A DNA stretch of 64,000 nt from Alloalcanivorax dieselolei B5 (GCF_000300005.1 NC_018691.1:2294001-2358000); one strand, 5' to 3'. Positions 1-9,114 are shown, numbered from the stretch's first letter. Numbers and translations are program-made. Notes: a model not told the origin generated them from the sequence alone.

Positions 1-697
1 GGCTTTCCTCGGAGCGGTCATTATGGAAATCCAGGGAGGGACCTTCCGGCAGGCAGGCGTGCTGGTCGAACACCACCAAAGTCACCGGCGGGCCGCCGTC
101 CTTGGCATCCTCTTGGCCGTCCTGGCGATGCTCAAAACGCCAGGCCAGTCCGTATTCCGTCATCAATCGCTGACAGAAGGCCCACTGGTTTTCCCGGTAC
201 TGGGTGATCATGGGCCGTTGCGGCAACGGGGCCATGAGATCAAAGCGGACGGCGGCTTCGGGGTATTCGCCGATGATGCGCTCGATAACGTCTTGGGCGG
301 AGCACTGAGGGAAGATCTCGCTGTTCAAGCGTTCTTCCAGCCAGAAGCTCCAGGAACCCAGGACCAGCTCGCAGCGGGGCAAACCGTCCATGTCCCGGTA
401 TTGATAGGAGTCTACACAGACACCGTGCCAGCGGCGCCAGCCGCCATCCGGACAGCGCAGGGACAGCGTCATCGGCTGGCCGTTCAAGACGTCACCAATG
501 TCCTCATCCCGACGGTCCGAGCCGGTAATGAAGCAGTCGATGGTGAAGGTGTACTCGCCACAGACTTCCTCGCGGCCCCGGAAGCGCTCCACCACCAGGC
601 CTTCCGCCGCGGCGTCGACTTCGATCAGGCGTTGGTTTTGGAGTGGGGTGGCCAGGGCAGCCAGGATATCGCGGCCAAGCGAAAAGGGATCGGTCAT
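1..697 (-). CDS. vgrG: Type VI secretion spike protein VgrG, N-terminal part (cut by window edge)
   Basis: Reading the minus strand from 697 gives about 232 codons without a stop, running off the left edge. The N-terminus starts MTDPFSLGRDILAALATPLQ. A VgrG N-terminal domain follows: a beta-barrel region with EYTFTIDCFI near residue 50, and further on the family hallmark QYRENQWAFCQRLMTEYGLAW followed by RFEH. VgrG trimers form the puncturing tip of the T6SS needle and carry effectors. A strong ribosome site (GGAGAAGGA) lies 6 bases before the ATG. An unknown gene lies 75 bases upstream on the same strand. The C-terminal part, where effector domains sit, is not in the window. Confidence 0.85.
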   Translation of the reverse strand, partial: MTDPFSLGRDILAALATPLQNQRLIEVDAAAEGLVVERFRGREEVCGEYTFTIDCFITGSDRRDEDIGDVLNGQPMTLSLRCPDGGWRRWHGVCVDSYQYRDMDGLPRCELVLGSWSFWLEERLNSEIFPQCSAQDVIERIIGEYPEAAVRFDLMAPLPQRPMITQYRENQWAFCQRLMTEYGLAWRFEHRQDGQEDAKDGGPPVTLVVFDQHACLPEGPSLDFHNDRSEES

Positions 698-772
698 GGA
701 AATCCTTCTCCAATATCTATCATCAGCGAATCCGGCTGAGTTCAGCGAAGCATAGCAAGCTCGGGCAGGGCG

Positions 773-1255
773 TCAACCTGGAGGGCTGATCCCTTGAAGG
801 GTGCCCGTTACCCATACAAGATACGTCTTGACCGTCTGGCCATTATGTCGTGTCGGAGCAACATCTCCGCCAGTGGCCCGAAGGCGGGAATGACAACCAT
901 AGCGCTGAATCCGGGTATCCTCCGTGAAAGTCAGAAGATGCCCGTTGGCGGAAAGAGCGGTGATTCCGCTTATCACGCCGGCGCTTAGGCAAGCTTCCGG
1001 TGACATCCATTGGTCTCTACAATGTACTTGCATCTGTTCTGCGCGTATCACCACGGTGTCAGCCAGCAGCAATTCAGCCCCACCGGGGAATGTAATGCGA
1101 AGGGTGTCGGGGTAGGCATCAGGATGAAAAGGGTCTCGGCGGCGCAGTTCGGCGTGTTCATCCAGAACCCGCTGCGCCTGCCATTGGTAATCCTCAAACA
1201 GGGCGTGCCAGTCTATCCCCGGCGCGTCTCGTGCCTGTCTCTCGTCATGTGTCAT
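773..1255 (-). CDS. Unknown protein encoded just upstream of vgrG
   Basis: A 160-residue soluble protein starting MTHDERQARDAPGIDWHALF. I do not recognise the family. The body is charged, with a run of hydrophobic strands (PDTLRITFPGGAELLLADTV). The frame can be extended to a TTG at 1333, but I prefer the ATG at 1255 because the extension looks non-coding; the ribosome site is weak either way. It sits 75 bases upstream of vgrG on the same strand, so co-transcription is likely and a role near the T6SS spike is possible, but nothing in the sequence proves it. Confidence 0.5.
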   Translation of the reverse strand: MTHDERQARDAPGIDWHALFEDYQWQAQRVLDEHAELRRRDPFHPDAYPDTLRITFPGGAELLLADTVVIRAEQMQVHCRDQWMSPEACLSAGVISGITALSANGHLLTFTEDTRIQRYGCHSRLRATGGDVAPTRHNGQTVKTYLVWVTGTLQGISPPG

Positions 1256-1724
1256 GTGTCGATCATCCCAGTTGATCTGATGAAACCCATGAGGCCATGA
1301 GAGTACCAAGATCGCGCCTGTCATCAAGGACAATCCACAACGGGTTGAACGGGGCTGGTAGATTCACACGGGCTCTGGATAAGCTGGTGCGTGGGTGCTG
1401 TGTGGAGCGTAGAGCCAATCATAAGGATCTACGACGAGCCAATGCCCTTTTCACCCCCACAGGGGAGGATTCTGCGTGTCAGATCCAGTGACTCCTGCAA
1501 CCTATTCTGGATTGGGGTAGGGTCATGTCGGTGAGCAAGAGCTGCGAGGACAACCGACGCGCTACGACGGTTGGTGAGCACTCGGGAGCGAGATAACCTT
1601 TGCTTTCGGTGCGATATCGAGTCTAGCCGAATTTTCTATCGGGGGGGCTCGCCCTCCACAAAACACATTGGGTACTAAAGATCGATTAATCTATCGTCTC
1701 CAGTACTCGACGAGGTGATAGATT
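1256..1724. other. Intergenic stretch without recognisable gene
   Basis: About 470 bases between the divergently oriented vgrG-side gene and the plus-strand cargo. Short plus-strand frames exist, but they lack a ribosome site and family features. The right end should hold the promoter of the small membrane gene at 1725. An inverted repeat there is listed separately. Confidence 0.4.
1688..1724 (+). promoter_or_regulatory. Inverted repeat enclosing the ribosome site of the 1725 gene
   Basis: AATCTATC at 1688-1695 is perfectly complementary to GATAGATT at 1717-1724. The Shine-Dalgarno GAGGT (1712-1716) lies in the 21-base loop and the ATG at 1725 directly follows the stem. It could be an RNA hairpin affecting initiation or an operator. 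Only the sequence symmetry is seen. Confidence 0.4.
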
Positions 1725-2027
1725 ATGAAAAAAATTAAACGGTTTTTAAATTGGTATGGATCACGCAAGCCCGTTAAGTTCTCTGATTTGCCGAGCTGGG
1801 CCGTCGTGATACTCCTAGGGATAGCATCAATGGAGGCGGCTTGGTTTTCTATGCCCCTACATCAAGTCGGGCCCGATTTTATCATCGCTGTAAACAACGG
1901 GGTGCCGATCAATGGCGTGGCTGTCGTTATCGCAGCTGTTTTACTGCTGTGCGTAGTTACTGTGACCTATTTCTCATTGGTGGTCGTGAGGCTTCTCGAA
2001 ATCCTAAAAGAAAGGCATTTCCAATAG
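1725..2027 (+). CDS. Small two-span inner membrane protein, unknown
   Basis: 100 residues with a basic N-terminus (MKKIKRFLNWYGSRKP) and two hydrophobic segments, about residues 25-45 and 63-88, ending in a charged tail. The ribosome site GAGGTG is well placed. It lies 164 bases upstream of the DUF3800-OLD-helicase operon on the same strand and could be a membrane partner of it or an independent cargo gene. Base composition is more AT-rich than the ICE backbone. Function unknown. Confidence 0.65.
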   Translation: MKKIKRFLNWYGSRKPVKFSDLPSWAVVILLGIASMEAAWFSMPLHQVGPDFIIAVNNGVPINGVAVVIAAVLLLCVVTVTYFSLVVVRLLEILKERHFQ

Positions 2028-2191
2028 AATGGAGGAGGTATAAAAGCGGCTGTGTTTTTCTATCCAGATAAGTTCATTTTGTGTCTGTAAGGATAAGGTA
2101 TCGGTAGGCTAGTTTGGGGATGTGTAGTAGGGGCCGCGCGCGAATAGGGCCAGTGAGTCTGACTACCTCTTGGCATGTAGGAGGAGGGGGT

Positions 2192-3247
2192 ATGGAGTGT
2201 TTTTCCATTGATGAAAGCGGCTACACCGGGTTTGATCTGCTGAATCCGGATCAGCGCCTTCAAGGGGCCACGGCGGTTGCACTTGGAAACGATGAGGCTG
2301 CGCGACTGATCCGAGAGCACTTCCCCAAATTACAGGCACCCGAACTCAAATATCGTTCACTCGCCCGCCGATCAAGCTATAGGCAGCCACTATTGGAATT
2401 GCAACATGCTGTGCTGTCTCAGCACAAATGTGTGACCTATATCTGCGACAAGCGCTTCCTGCTGTTGCTCATGTTTCTGGACTACGCGGCCGAGCCGTTC
2501 TATTACGAACGGGACCTGGACTTCTATAAGGACGGGCAGAATTATGCTTTGGCCTCATTGCTATACGCCGTCGGCCCAACACTGCTCGGACGGGCAGCAT
2601 TTGAAGGGTTACTCTCCGCCTTCCAGAGGGCAGTCAAGGATAAGACACCGGAGGCTTTACGTGCTTTGGTGACGGCTGCCAGAACTCTCGATTGGCGAAA
2701 ACTACCTGAAGCGCTGGGGCCGCTGGCCCTGGCATCCCCCGAGTGCCTGTCAGCGATCGCCACGCCGGGTGTTTCAACCGACGCGGCGATGGTTGTTCTG
2801 CAGTCCTTGATTACTCGGATGGAGGTGATGGCGGAGGGGCCCTACCGGGTTGACCACGATCAATCGAAGAATTTGCTCACTTATCATAATTTGCTGCAAC
2901 GCTATATTGACCATCAAGATGAGGTCGAATTCAAGCAGACGCAAATCACGGGCATTCGATTCCCGCTCAAGCTGTCTTCCGTGACCCAGATCGACTCGAA
3001 GATCAGCCCTGCGGTGCAGGTTGCCGACGTTATGATTGGAGCGGCTATTGACGCCGCTAATGGATTAGAAGGCTGGCGATCTCCGTTGTTGGAACCGCAG
3101 GCCGTGATGTCGCTGTATGCGGATGACCAGTTGATCCACTTGATGCCGTCGATCGATTTCACCGAACAAAAGCAGTTCCGTCAAGTGGGGCAGGCGGCAA
3201 AGATGATCGATTATTTTGTTAAGCACTTTGGTGCCAAGCTTTCGTGA
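2192..3247 (+). CDS. DUF3800 domain protein, first gene of a defence-type operon
   Basis: 351 residues. The start at 2192 is chosen because GGAGGAGGGG precedes it and because the DUF3800 signature begins at once (ECFSIDESGYTGFDLL). Further family marks are a mid-protein VDHDQSKNL segment and, near the C-terminus, DSKISPAVQVADVMIGAA, the aspartate-bearing motif of this RNase H-like fold. DUF3800 proteins are frequent in mobile elements and beside defence genes, but their biochemical role is poorly known. The gene is followed after 31 bases by an OLD nuclease and then, with an overlap, by a UvrD helicase. A joint role in anti-phage or anti-plasmid defence is inferred from this neighbourhood. 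Confidence 0.8.
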   Translation: MECFSIDESGYTGFDLLNPDQRLQGATAVALGNDEAARLIREHFPKLQAPELKYRSLARRSSYRQPLLELQHAVLSQHKCVTYICDKRFLLLLMFLDYAAEPFYYERDLDFYKDGQNYALASLLYAVGPTLLGRAAFEGLLSAFQRAVKDKTPEALRALVTAARTLDWRKLPEALGPLALASPECLSAIATPGVSTDAAMVVLQSLITRMEVMAEGPYRVDHDQSKNLLTYHNLLQRYIDHQDEVEFKQTQITGIRFPLKLSSVTQIDSKISPAVQVADVMIGAAIDAANGLEGWRSPLLEPQAVMSLYADDQLIHLMPSIDFTEQKQFRQVGQAAKMIDYFVKHFGAKLS

Positions 3248-3278
3248 AGGCGTTGTGGGAAATCTGGAGAGGCTATAC

Positions 3279-5012
3279 ATGGCAAAGATCAGAAAAATCG
3301 AGATTGCGAACTTCCGCGGTATCCAGCGGTTGGCTTGGTGCCCGTCGCCTGGTATCAACTGCCTGATCGGTCCGGGTGACAGCGGCAAGTCCACGGTGCT
3401 GGACGCGATTGACTTGTGCCTGGGAGCCAGGAGGAATTTCCAGTTCTCGGATGCCGACTTCTTTGGCCTGGATATCGAGAATCCGATCAGCATCACGCTG
3501 ACCCTTGGCAACCTCGATGACAGCATGAGGACGCTGGAGAGTTTTGGTACCTTCTTGTGCGGATACCACGCCTCCACGGGCATCGTCGAAGGCGAACCCT
3601 CCGCCGACGCAGAGGTGGTTCTCTGCCTGAACCTGACGGTTGCCAGTGACCTGGAGCCTTCGTGGACGCTCATCTCCGATCGGGCTACCCAGCAAGGCAT
3701 CGTCAAGACACTGGCCTGGAAGGATCGCGTTGCACTGGCCCCCACTCGCATCGGTGCGCTTGCAGACTTCAACCTGGGATGGCGGCGAGGTTCTGTCCTG
3801 AACCGCATCTCGGAAGAAAGAGCCGATGCCTCGGCTGCTCTGGTCAAGGCAGCCAGAGATGCCCGTAGCGCCTTTGGAGACAAAGCAGAGCAACAACTGA
3901 GGGAAGCATTGGGAATCGTCACGCTGACCGCGAAGGAGTTGGGCGTCAACATCGGCGCCGGGGCCAAAGCGCTTCTCGATTCGCACTCGGTATCCTTCGG
4001 GGGAGGCTCCATTTCCCTTCACAACCACAGTGGCATCCCGCTTCGTAGCCTGGGGGTCGGCTCCACGCGCCTGCTTATCGCCGGTCTGCAGCAGAAAGCG
4101 GCGGCTAAGACTTCGATCGTGTTATCGGATGAATTGGAGTATGGCCTGGAGCCTCATCGCATCACCCGTTTCCTGGGCTCCCTTGGCGCCAAGGAGCAGA
4201 CTCCTACTCTCCAGGCGTTCCTCACAACTCATTCCTCCGTGGCGTTGAGGGAGCTGTCGGGGGGCCAGCTCTTCGTATTACGCCAATGCCCCGACGGCCA
4301 CGAAGTGCGTCTGGTCGGTAACGGTGACGGAATCCAGAGTACAATTCGCCTCTATCCCGAAGCCTTCCTCGCGAGGTCCGTGATCATTTGCGAGGGGGCT
4401 AGCGAGATCGGCTTATTGCGCGGCCTGGATCTGTACAGGCTCGACCAAGGAAATGTGTCTCTGGCGGCATTGGGCGTGGCCCTGGTTGATTGCGGTGGTG
4501 GGGACACGGACCGTCCGTATGCCCGCGCGGCAGCCTTTCAAGACTTGGGTTATCGGGTGATGGTAGTGCGTGATGACGACAAACAACCTACTCCTACCGT
4601 CGAACAGGCTTTTATTCAGAAGGGCGGCACGGTTGTCGCCTACCGTGCAGGACGGGCCTTGGAGGACGAGTTGTTCGGCAGCCTCACACCGGCGGCTTGC
4701 CAGAAGTTGATCAGCTTTGCGGACGAACTCCATGGCGATCTGATCTTTCATCATCTCTGCACAGTCTCGAACAATACGCTTACCTTTCAGGCTGTCTGGG
4801 ACGAGATTCAGACCACTGGGGAACTGTCAGTCGAGCACAGGGCTACCCTTGGTAAGGCGGCGCGTATTCGCAAGGCTGGCTGGTTCAAATCCATCTCTTG
4901 GATGGAAGAGGTAGCACGAACCATCGTTGCTCCGGACCTGACCGAGTGCGATCAGGGGTTCCGGGCGCTGATGGATCAGGTATTTGAGTGGGCCGCCTAT
5001 GAGCCGCGCTGA
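3279..5012 (+). CDS. OLD-family ATP-dependent nuclease (ATPase + TOPRIM), GajA-like
   Basis: 577 residues, start at the ATG after GGAGAGG. The N-terminal ABC-type ATPase has Walker A IGPGDSGKST (about residue 30), a Walker B-like VLSDELEYGLEPHR (about 290) and the H-loop FLTTHSS (about 320). The C-terminal TOPRIM domain has IICEGASEIG (about 370), VDCGGGD and the acidic VVRDDDK (about 430). This layout and length match class 2 OLD nucleases such as GajA of Gabija, which nick DNA and are controlled by nucleotide levels. The downstream UvrD-like gene, overlapping by 14 bases, completes the GajA-GajB pair. The extra DUF3800 gene upstream is not part of canonical Gabija. Confidence 0.85.
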   Translation: MAKIRKIEIANFRGIQRLAWCPSPGINCLIGPGDSGKSTVLDAIDLCLGARRNFQFSDADFFGLDIENPISITLTLGNLDDSMRTLESFGTFLCGYHASTGIVEGEPSADAEVVLCLNLTVASDLEPSWTLISDRATQQGIVKTLAWKDRVALAPTRIGALADFNLGWRRGSVLNRISEERADASAALVKAARDARSAFGDKAEQQLREALGIVTLTAKELGVNIGAGAKALLDSHSVSFGGGSISLHNHSGIPLRSLGVGSTRLLIAGLQQKAAAKTSIVLSDELEYGLEPHRITRFLGSLGAKEQTPTLQAFLTTHSSVALRELSGGQLFVLRQCPDGHEVRLVGNGDGIQSTIRLYPEAFLARSVIICEGASEIGLLRGLDLYRLDQGNVSLAALGVALVDCGGGDTDRPYARAAAFQDLGYRVMVVRDDDKQPTPTVEQAFIQKGGTVVAYRAGRALEDELFGSLTPAACQKLISFADELHGDLIFHHLCTVSNNTLTFQAVWDEIQTTGELSVEHRATLGKAARIRKAGWFKSISWMEEVARTIVAPDLTECDQGFRALMDQVFEWAAYEPR

Positions 5013-6417
5013 AATAGACCTCCGCGCGGTCGAGCGCGGCACTATCACCGCACCGGCCGGCTGTGGCAAGACGGAACTGATCGCTCAGACCTTGCGGGCT
5101 CACCGGGAAAGCAAGCCCATTCTCGTGTTGACACATACAAACGCGGGGGTTGCTGCACTGCGAGCCCGATTGGATCGCGCGGGGGTTCCGACTAAAGCTT
5201 ATCGACTGAGCACCATCGATGGCTGGGCCATACGGCTCATTTCGACCTTTCCCGCTCGGAGTGCCCATGATCCGGAAATTCTTCGGTTGGCTGCGCCAGC
5301 GCGTGACTACCCCGTGATCCGGGAAACTGCTTGGAAGCTGCTAGAGGCTGGGCACGTCAGCGAAGTGCTTAAAGCCTCGTATGCGCATCTCATTGTTGAT
5401 GAGTATCAGGACTGTTCGGTGCCTCAGCACCGCATTGTCTACTTTCTTTCGCTCATCCTGCCAACATGCGTGCTGGGCGACCCGATGCAGGCCATCTTCG
5501 GGTTTCGGGGCAATGTGCTGGCGGACTGGAATCAGCAGGTTTGCACACATTTTCCCGTCGTCGGCGAGCTGGAGACACCCTGGAGGTGGCGGAACGCGGG
5601 AGCTGAAGCGTTTGGACAGTGGCTGCTAGAAGCCCGCCGATTACTGGCAGTTGGACAGCGGGTGGATTTGCGTAGCGGCCCGCCGGAGCATGTGAGCTGG
5701 GTGCAGACTATCCCTCCCAATGACCATCAGCAGCGCTTGGCTGCGGCAAGGACAGCCCCACCTGCTGCTGATGGTAGGGTGCTTATTATCGCCGATAGCC
5801 GCAACCGGTCGGCTCAACAGAACTTTGCAAGCCAGACTCCGGGAGCCTCAACAGTTGAAGCTGTCGACCTGCAGGACCTCATCGTGTTCTGCAGCAGCTT
5901 CGACGTTTTCGCACAAGATGCTCTTGGGCGGCTTCTGACATTTGTGAAGAGTGTCATGACCAATGCTGGTGTCTCGGAGCTGATACGGCGAATGGAAACA
6001 CTGATGCGGGGAACAGCAAGGAACCCCCCGAACGAAGCTGAGCAACTCGCGTTAGAGTTTAGGCATACTCCGTCTTTGGCTGCGGCAGCTGCGTTGTTGT
6101 CGGCACTGCGTGCACTTCCTAATGTGCGAGTGCATCGTCCTGCTATTTTCTACGGTGTGCTCAAAGCACTCAGGGAGGCCTCGACGGGGATAGTTCCATT
6201 GGAAGAGGCCGCGATACGAGTGCGCGAGGAAAACAGATTGTTGGGACGTTCGCTGCCCAAGCGAGCTGTTGGTAGCACGCTGCTGCTCAAGGGATTGGAG
6301 GCGGAAGTGGTCGTGCTTTTGAATCCCGAAGGCATGAGCGCTCAGAACCTGTATGTCGCAATGACCCGGGGTTCCATGCAGCTTGTTGTGTGTAGTGCAA
6401 GCCCTCTCCTTGGGTAG
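4999..6417 (+). CDS. UvrD/PcrA-like superfamily 1 helicase, GajB-like
   Basis: 472 residues. The ATG at 4999 lies inside the end of the nuclease gene (stop 5010-5012), so the two are probably translationally coupled. SF1A motifs are in order: I APAGCGKTE (about residue 17), Ia LVLTHTNAG, II LIVDEYQDC (about 131), III LGDPMQAIFGFRG (about 158), V STLLLKGLEAEVVVLL and VI YVAMTRG near the C-terminus. The size suits GajB rather than full-length UvrD. With the OLD protein it would form a Gabija-type complex in which the helicase partner senses or amplifies the DNA signal. Function by homology only. Confidence 0.85.
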   Translation: MSRAEIDLRAVERGTITAPAGCGKTELIAQTLRAHRESKPILVLTHTNAGVAALRARLDRAGVPTKAYRLSTIDGWAIRLISTFPARSAHDPEILRLAAPARDYPVIRETAWKLLEAGHVSEVLKASYAHLIVDEYQDCSVPQHRIVYFLSLILPTCVLGDPMQAIFGFRGNVLADWNQQVCTHFPVVGELETPWRWRNAGAEAFGQWLLEARRLLAVGQRVDLRSGPPEHVSWVQTIPPNDHQQRLAAARTAPPAADGRVLIIADSRNRSAQQNFASQTPGASTVEAVDLQDLIVFCSSFDVFAQDALGRLLTFVKSVMTNAGVSELIRRMETLMRGTARNPPNEAEQLALEFRHTPSLAAAAALLSALRALPNVRVHRPAIFYGVLKALREASTGIVPLEEAAIRVREENRLLGRSLPKRAVGSTLLLKGLEAEVVVLLNPEGMSAQNLYVAMTRGSMQLVVCSASPLLG

Positions 6418-6540
6418 AACGAGTTGGGAGAAACAGTACATATGCATGACGCAAGAATGTCTATGCCTTACTTGCTCTGCCACACCCACTGAGGCAAACT
6501 GCCCATTAATTGAACAGGTGCGACGGCCCTGGAGGGCGTC

Positions 6541-7017
6541 ATGACCCGTGAGATCCTGAACCAGGAAAAACGTAAAGCCGAAAACGCTCGGCATTGGACG
6601 GAGCAGGCGCAGCAGCCGGCCTCCGAACCGATGGCGTGGCGGGATTGCCTGCGCGCAAAACGTCCGAAGGCTCAGAACCAGGAAGCGGGAACCCGTGCTG
6701 AAGAGGCTCGCGCCTGGGCAGAGAGCCCCGAACCGGCGCCCACGGCCAAAGGTAAGGCTTCTGGTCGTCAGACGGGCTGGATCCTGGCGGCGCTGCTCAT
6801 TGGTTTGCCCCTGCTACTACTTGTATTCGGGCATTGGCTGGCGTGGATTGCGGTTGCGGCTCTTGTGCCTCAGATTATTGTTTTCTGCGTGCGTAGTTTG
6901 GCTTACACAGAGAGCACGGGCTCATCATTCGGCGAGTCCGATGATGAAGAGAGAAAGGACGGTCACCCTTCTTACAATCAGTTAGATAATTCTCAAGAAA
7001 ATCCTTATAACTGGTAA
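6541..7017 (+). CDS. Unknown membrane protein with charged N-terminus
   Basis: 158 residues. The first 85 are polar, Ala/Glu/Arg-rich and probably helical or coiled; two hydrophobic segments follow (about 80-103 and 104-122), then an acidic Ser/Asp/Asn-rich tail. A ribosome site GGAGGG lies 5 bases before the ATG. It stands 123 bases after the helicase and converges on traG, with a shared terminator between. No family recognised; cytoplasmic domain plus membrane hairpin is the visible architecture. Confidence 0.6.
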   Translation: MTREILNQEKRKAENARHWTEQAQQPASEPMAWRDCLRAKRPKAQNQEAGTRAEEARAWAESPEPAPTAKGKASGRQTGWILAALLIGLPLLLLVFGHWLAWIAVAALVPQIIVFCVRSLAYTESTGSSFGESDDEERKDGHPSYNQLDNSQENPYNW

Positions 7018-7022
7018 AGCAG

Positions 7023-7045
7023 GGCAGGCTTAAAGCTTGCCTTTT
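7023..7045 (+). terminator. Rho-independent terminator between convergent genes
   Basis: GGCAGGCT (7023-7030), loop TAA, AGCTTGCC (7034-7041, one G-U pair), then TTTT. On the plus strand it closes the 6541 gene. The minus-strand reading gives the same hairpin without a good T-run, and it overlaps the stop codon of traG. Confidence 0.6.
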
Positions 7046-8526
7046 GTCACGTGTTTCGTGGCGGCCTCCCCACCTTTTCCGCTGGCCGATTTAGCCTCTC
7101 CTTGTCCGCCGTTGATAGCCTTGGAGGCGGCATCTCCACCTTTATACCCCGCCCATCCCAGCATCCCCATCCACAGTGCGGGCAGCACCAGGTACATGGA
7201 GAAACTGACGAACCACCGGATGCTCTTCTCTTTACTGTTCCCGATGCCCGCCAACCAGCCTTCCATGTCCGCACCGTAGAGTATCTCGGTCAGGTTGTTG
7301 TCCAACCACGCCGCCAACTGCCACCAAAACGTCATAAAGACGGTGCCGAACATGATGAAGGTGACGAGGCCGGTCACTTTCCAGGAGTACCCGGAAAACA
7401 CCAGGATGAAGGGCAAAGCCATGATCATGGCCATCAGCGTCAACCACTGCACCATGGGCAGGGCGTCCACCATGATCGCTTTCGCAGGGGCAGCTGCTGC
7501 GGCGGCTGCCCCCATCCCCACAAACCCAGCCGCGTCGTTGGCCAGGCGGGCCACCCAGCCACTCAGCCCCTCGTCCGCAAAGGTGCTGCCGTAACCTGGC
7601 TTCCGGGACGGGCGGGGGTTGCCTTTGAGCACCCGGCGCAGGGCCGCATCCTCGGCGGAGCTGGTCCCGAATACCGTGGAGAGGGCGCTTTGGGTGTCCG
7701 CATCCACCTGGTCCATCAAGCGGGACCGCAGGCCCACGCCCGACGTTTCCCACCATTCCTTACAAGTGGGATAGCCCCGCTGGCCGGGTCCGGTGCTGGA
7801 TCGCCCTGCATCCCGGTTGGCATCATACGGAAAGCCCTGAGTCGGCTTGTCGGCGTACAGGCTGTCGTAATAACCAGGAGTGTTAAGGAAGTAGCTGGAC
7901 CCGATCCAGTCCACATCAAGCGTCACATCTGGCGGTACGCTGTTGCCGTCGGAATCGCGCAGTAGCTTGGTGCGCGCCATCCCGAAACACCACTGCTGAA
8001 ATTCGTTCAGCTGATACCGCAGCTTGGGGTCTTTGACGACCGTTTCATCCAGCTTCTGAGCGACGTGCTGGTAGGCCGGTTTGCAGGGTAGGGAGGCCAC
8101 CGCGGCATTGGTCGCGCCGTGAGACACCGCGTGAACGGCCGCCCACCACAGAGGGATTTGGGCCGACATCCCAGCACCAGTACCCCCGGTGCTGTCGTAG
8201 ACGGTGGTGCCGCACTGCTGGAAGTGCGTTTGGTCGTATTCGCCCGTCTGGAAGTTAACGCTCATGATCGGCGCGGTGCAGAAGCCGTAGATCAGGATCA
8301 TGGCGTAGAAACCGGCCTCGATCCGGTTCAGCGTGAGCAAGCCTTTGTTGCCTTCGTCCTCTCCCTCCCGGCGGGCTTGGTACCATTCTCTGAGCACCAG
8401 AGCAACGAAGGGCAGGGCGGCGACCATGCTCTCGTTGAGCATGCCCCAGATGGCGTTGTTCACCACCCAGCCGAGCACCAAAACGACATGCTCGAAATAT
8501 CCGAAGGTCATCAGATCCGCGCTCAT
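7030..8526 (-). CDS. traG: TraG N-terminal domain protein of the ICE secretion system
   Basis: 498 residues, inner membrane. Hydrophobic segments cluster at the N-terminus (FEHVVLVLGWVVNNAIWGM, ALPFVALVLREWY, FYAMILIYGFCTAPIMSVN) and again around 355-430 and 455-480, with a large periplasmic loop between, as in the TraG_N family. The protein is expected to support mating-pair formation. The Gly/Lys-rich C-terminus is typical. Its start overlaps the stop of the upstream 129-residue gene by ATGA. It is the last conserved gene of the conjugation block in this window; the relaxase region should follow further left. Confidence 0.85.
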   Translation of the reverse strand: MSADLMTFGYFEHVVLVLGWVVNNAIWGMLNESMVAALPFVALVLREWYQARREGEDEGNKGLLTLNRIEAGFYAMILIYGFCTAPIMSVNFQTGEYDQTHFQQCGTTVYDSTGGTGAGMSAQIPLWWAAVHAVSHGATNAAVASLPCKPAYQHVAQKLDETVVKDPKLRYQLNEFQQWCFGMARTKLLRDSDGNSVPPDVTLDVDWIGSSYFLNTPGYYDSLYADKPTQGFPYDANRDAGRSSTGPGQRGYPTCKEWWETSGVGLRSRLMDQVDADTQSALSTVFGTSSAEDAALRRVLKGNPRPSRKPGYGSTFADEGLSGWVARLANDAAGFVGMGAAAAAAAPAKAIMVDALPMVQWLTLMAMIMALPFILVFSGYSWKVTGLVTFIMFGTVFMTFWWQLAAWLDNNLTEILYGADMEGWLAGIGNSKEKSIRWFVSFSMYLVLPALWMGMLGWAGYKGGDAASKAINGGQGEAKSASGKGGEAATKHVTKGKL

Positions 8527-8912
8527 TGGGTACCTCCGGCGTAAGACAGAATGTTGAACAACTCCAAGGTGGCGATAACGATCACAACAGCCCGCTCACT
8601 GCGGCGTAGACGGTATCGCGCGGCGGCACCGCCATCTTGATCCCGGGCGACGGAGTCCAGGATCCTGGGCCGCCACCGGCGCCAGTAGAGTGCCCCTATA
8701 ACGAGATAAAGCCCCAAGCGCCAGACCACCCACCACGGCGTCAGGCGGGTCATGAGGGCATGCCATTCCTGCAGACCACCCGCTAGGAGGCTGCCGATGG
8801 TGGTCACCGCCAAGCTCAAGCCAAGCAGGATGGCCCATAGGCTCAAAAACAGCGTCCAGCGGGACAGGTGGCTCCAACGAGCAGGGTGGTACCAGGCGGG
8901 GCGTTCAGGCAT
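8523..8912 (-). CDS. Small membrane protein upstream of traG
   Basis: 129 residues with three hydrophobic spans (about 18-45, 60-80, 105-122) and a basic stretch WRRWRPRIL between. A gene of this size regularly lies between PFL_4711 and traG in this ICE class; I do not know a named family. Translationally coupled to traG by a 4-base overlap. The ribosome site is weak. In this element it is separated from PFL_4711 by inserted genes, so it may depend on its own or readthrough transcription. Confidence 0.7.
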   Translation of the reverse strand: MPERPAWYHPARWSHLSRWTLFLSLWAILLGLSLAVTTIGSLLAGGLQEWHALMTRLTPWWVVWRLGLYLVIGALYWRRWRPRILDSVARDQDGGAAARYRLRRSERAVVIVIATLELFNILSYAGGTQ

Positions 8913-9114
8913 GGCGGGATCCGGTGTCTGACAATCACGATGCTGACCATGCTGCCCGCGGTGCGATTCGGATCAATGGGGAATTCAAACGGGGCGTGTG
9001 AGAATTACGATATGGAATACGGTAATCGGCTCTTGAGATACTCCTGACAGAACCTGTCACAGTCCCGAGATAGTGTTTCCCTGATGAACTAGTGCGCTAA
9101 CCGGAGGTTTGGGA

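Noticed and set aside
23-739. Long plus-strand frame of 238 codons
   Set aside because: It is the antisense shadow of vgrG, whose minus-strand translation shows clear family motifs and a ribosome site.
3065-4028. Minus-strand frames of 315 and 251 codons
   Set aside because: They lie antisense to the OLD nuclease gene, which has intact ATPase and TOPRIM motifs.
6052-6594. 180-codon minus-strand frame
   Set aside because: Antisense to the UvrD-like helicase gene and the start of the next gene; no family features.
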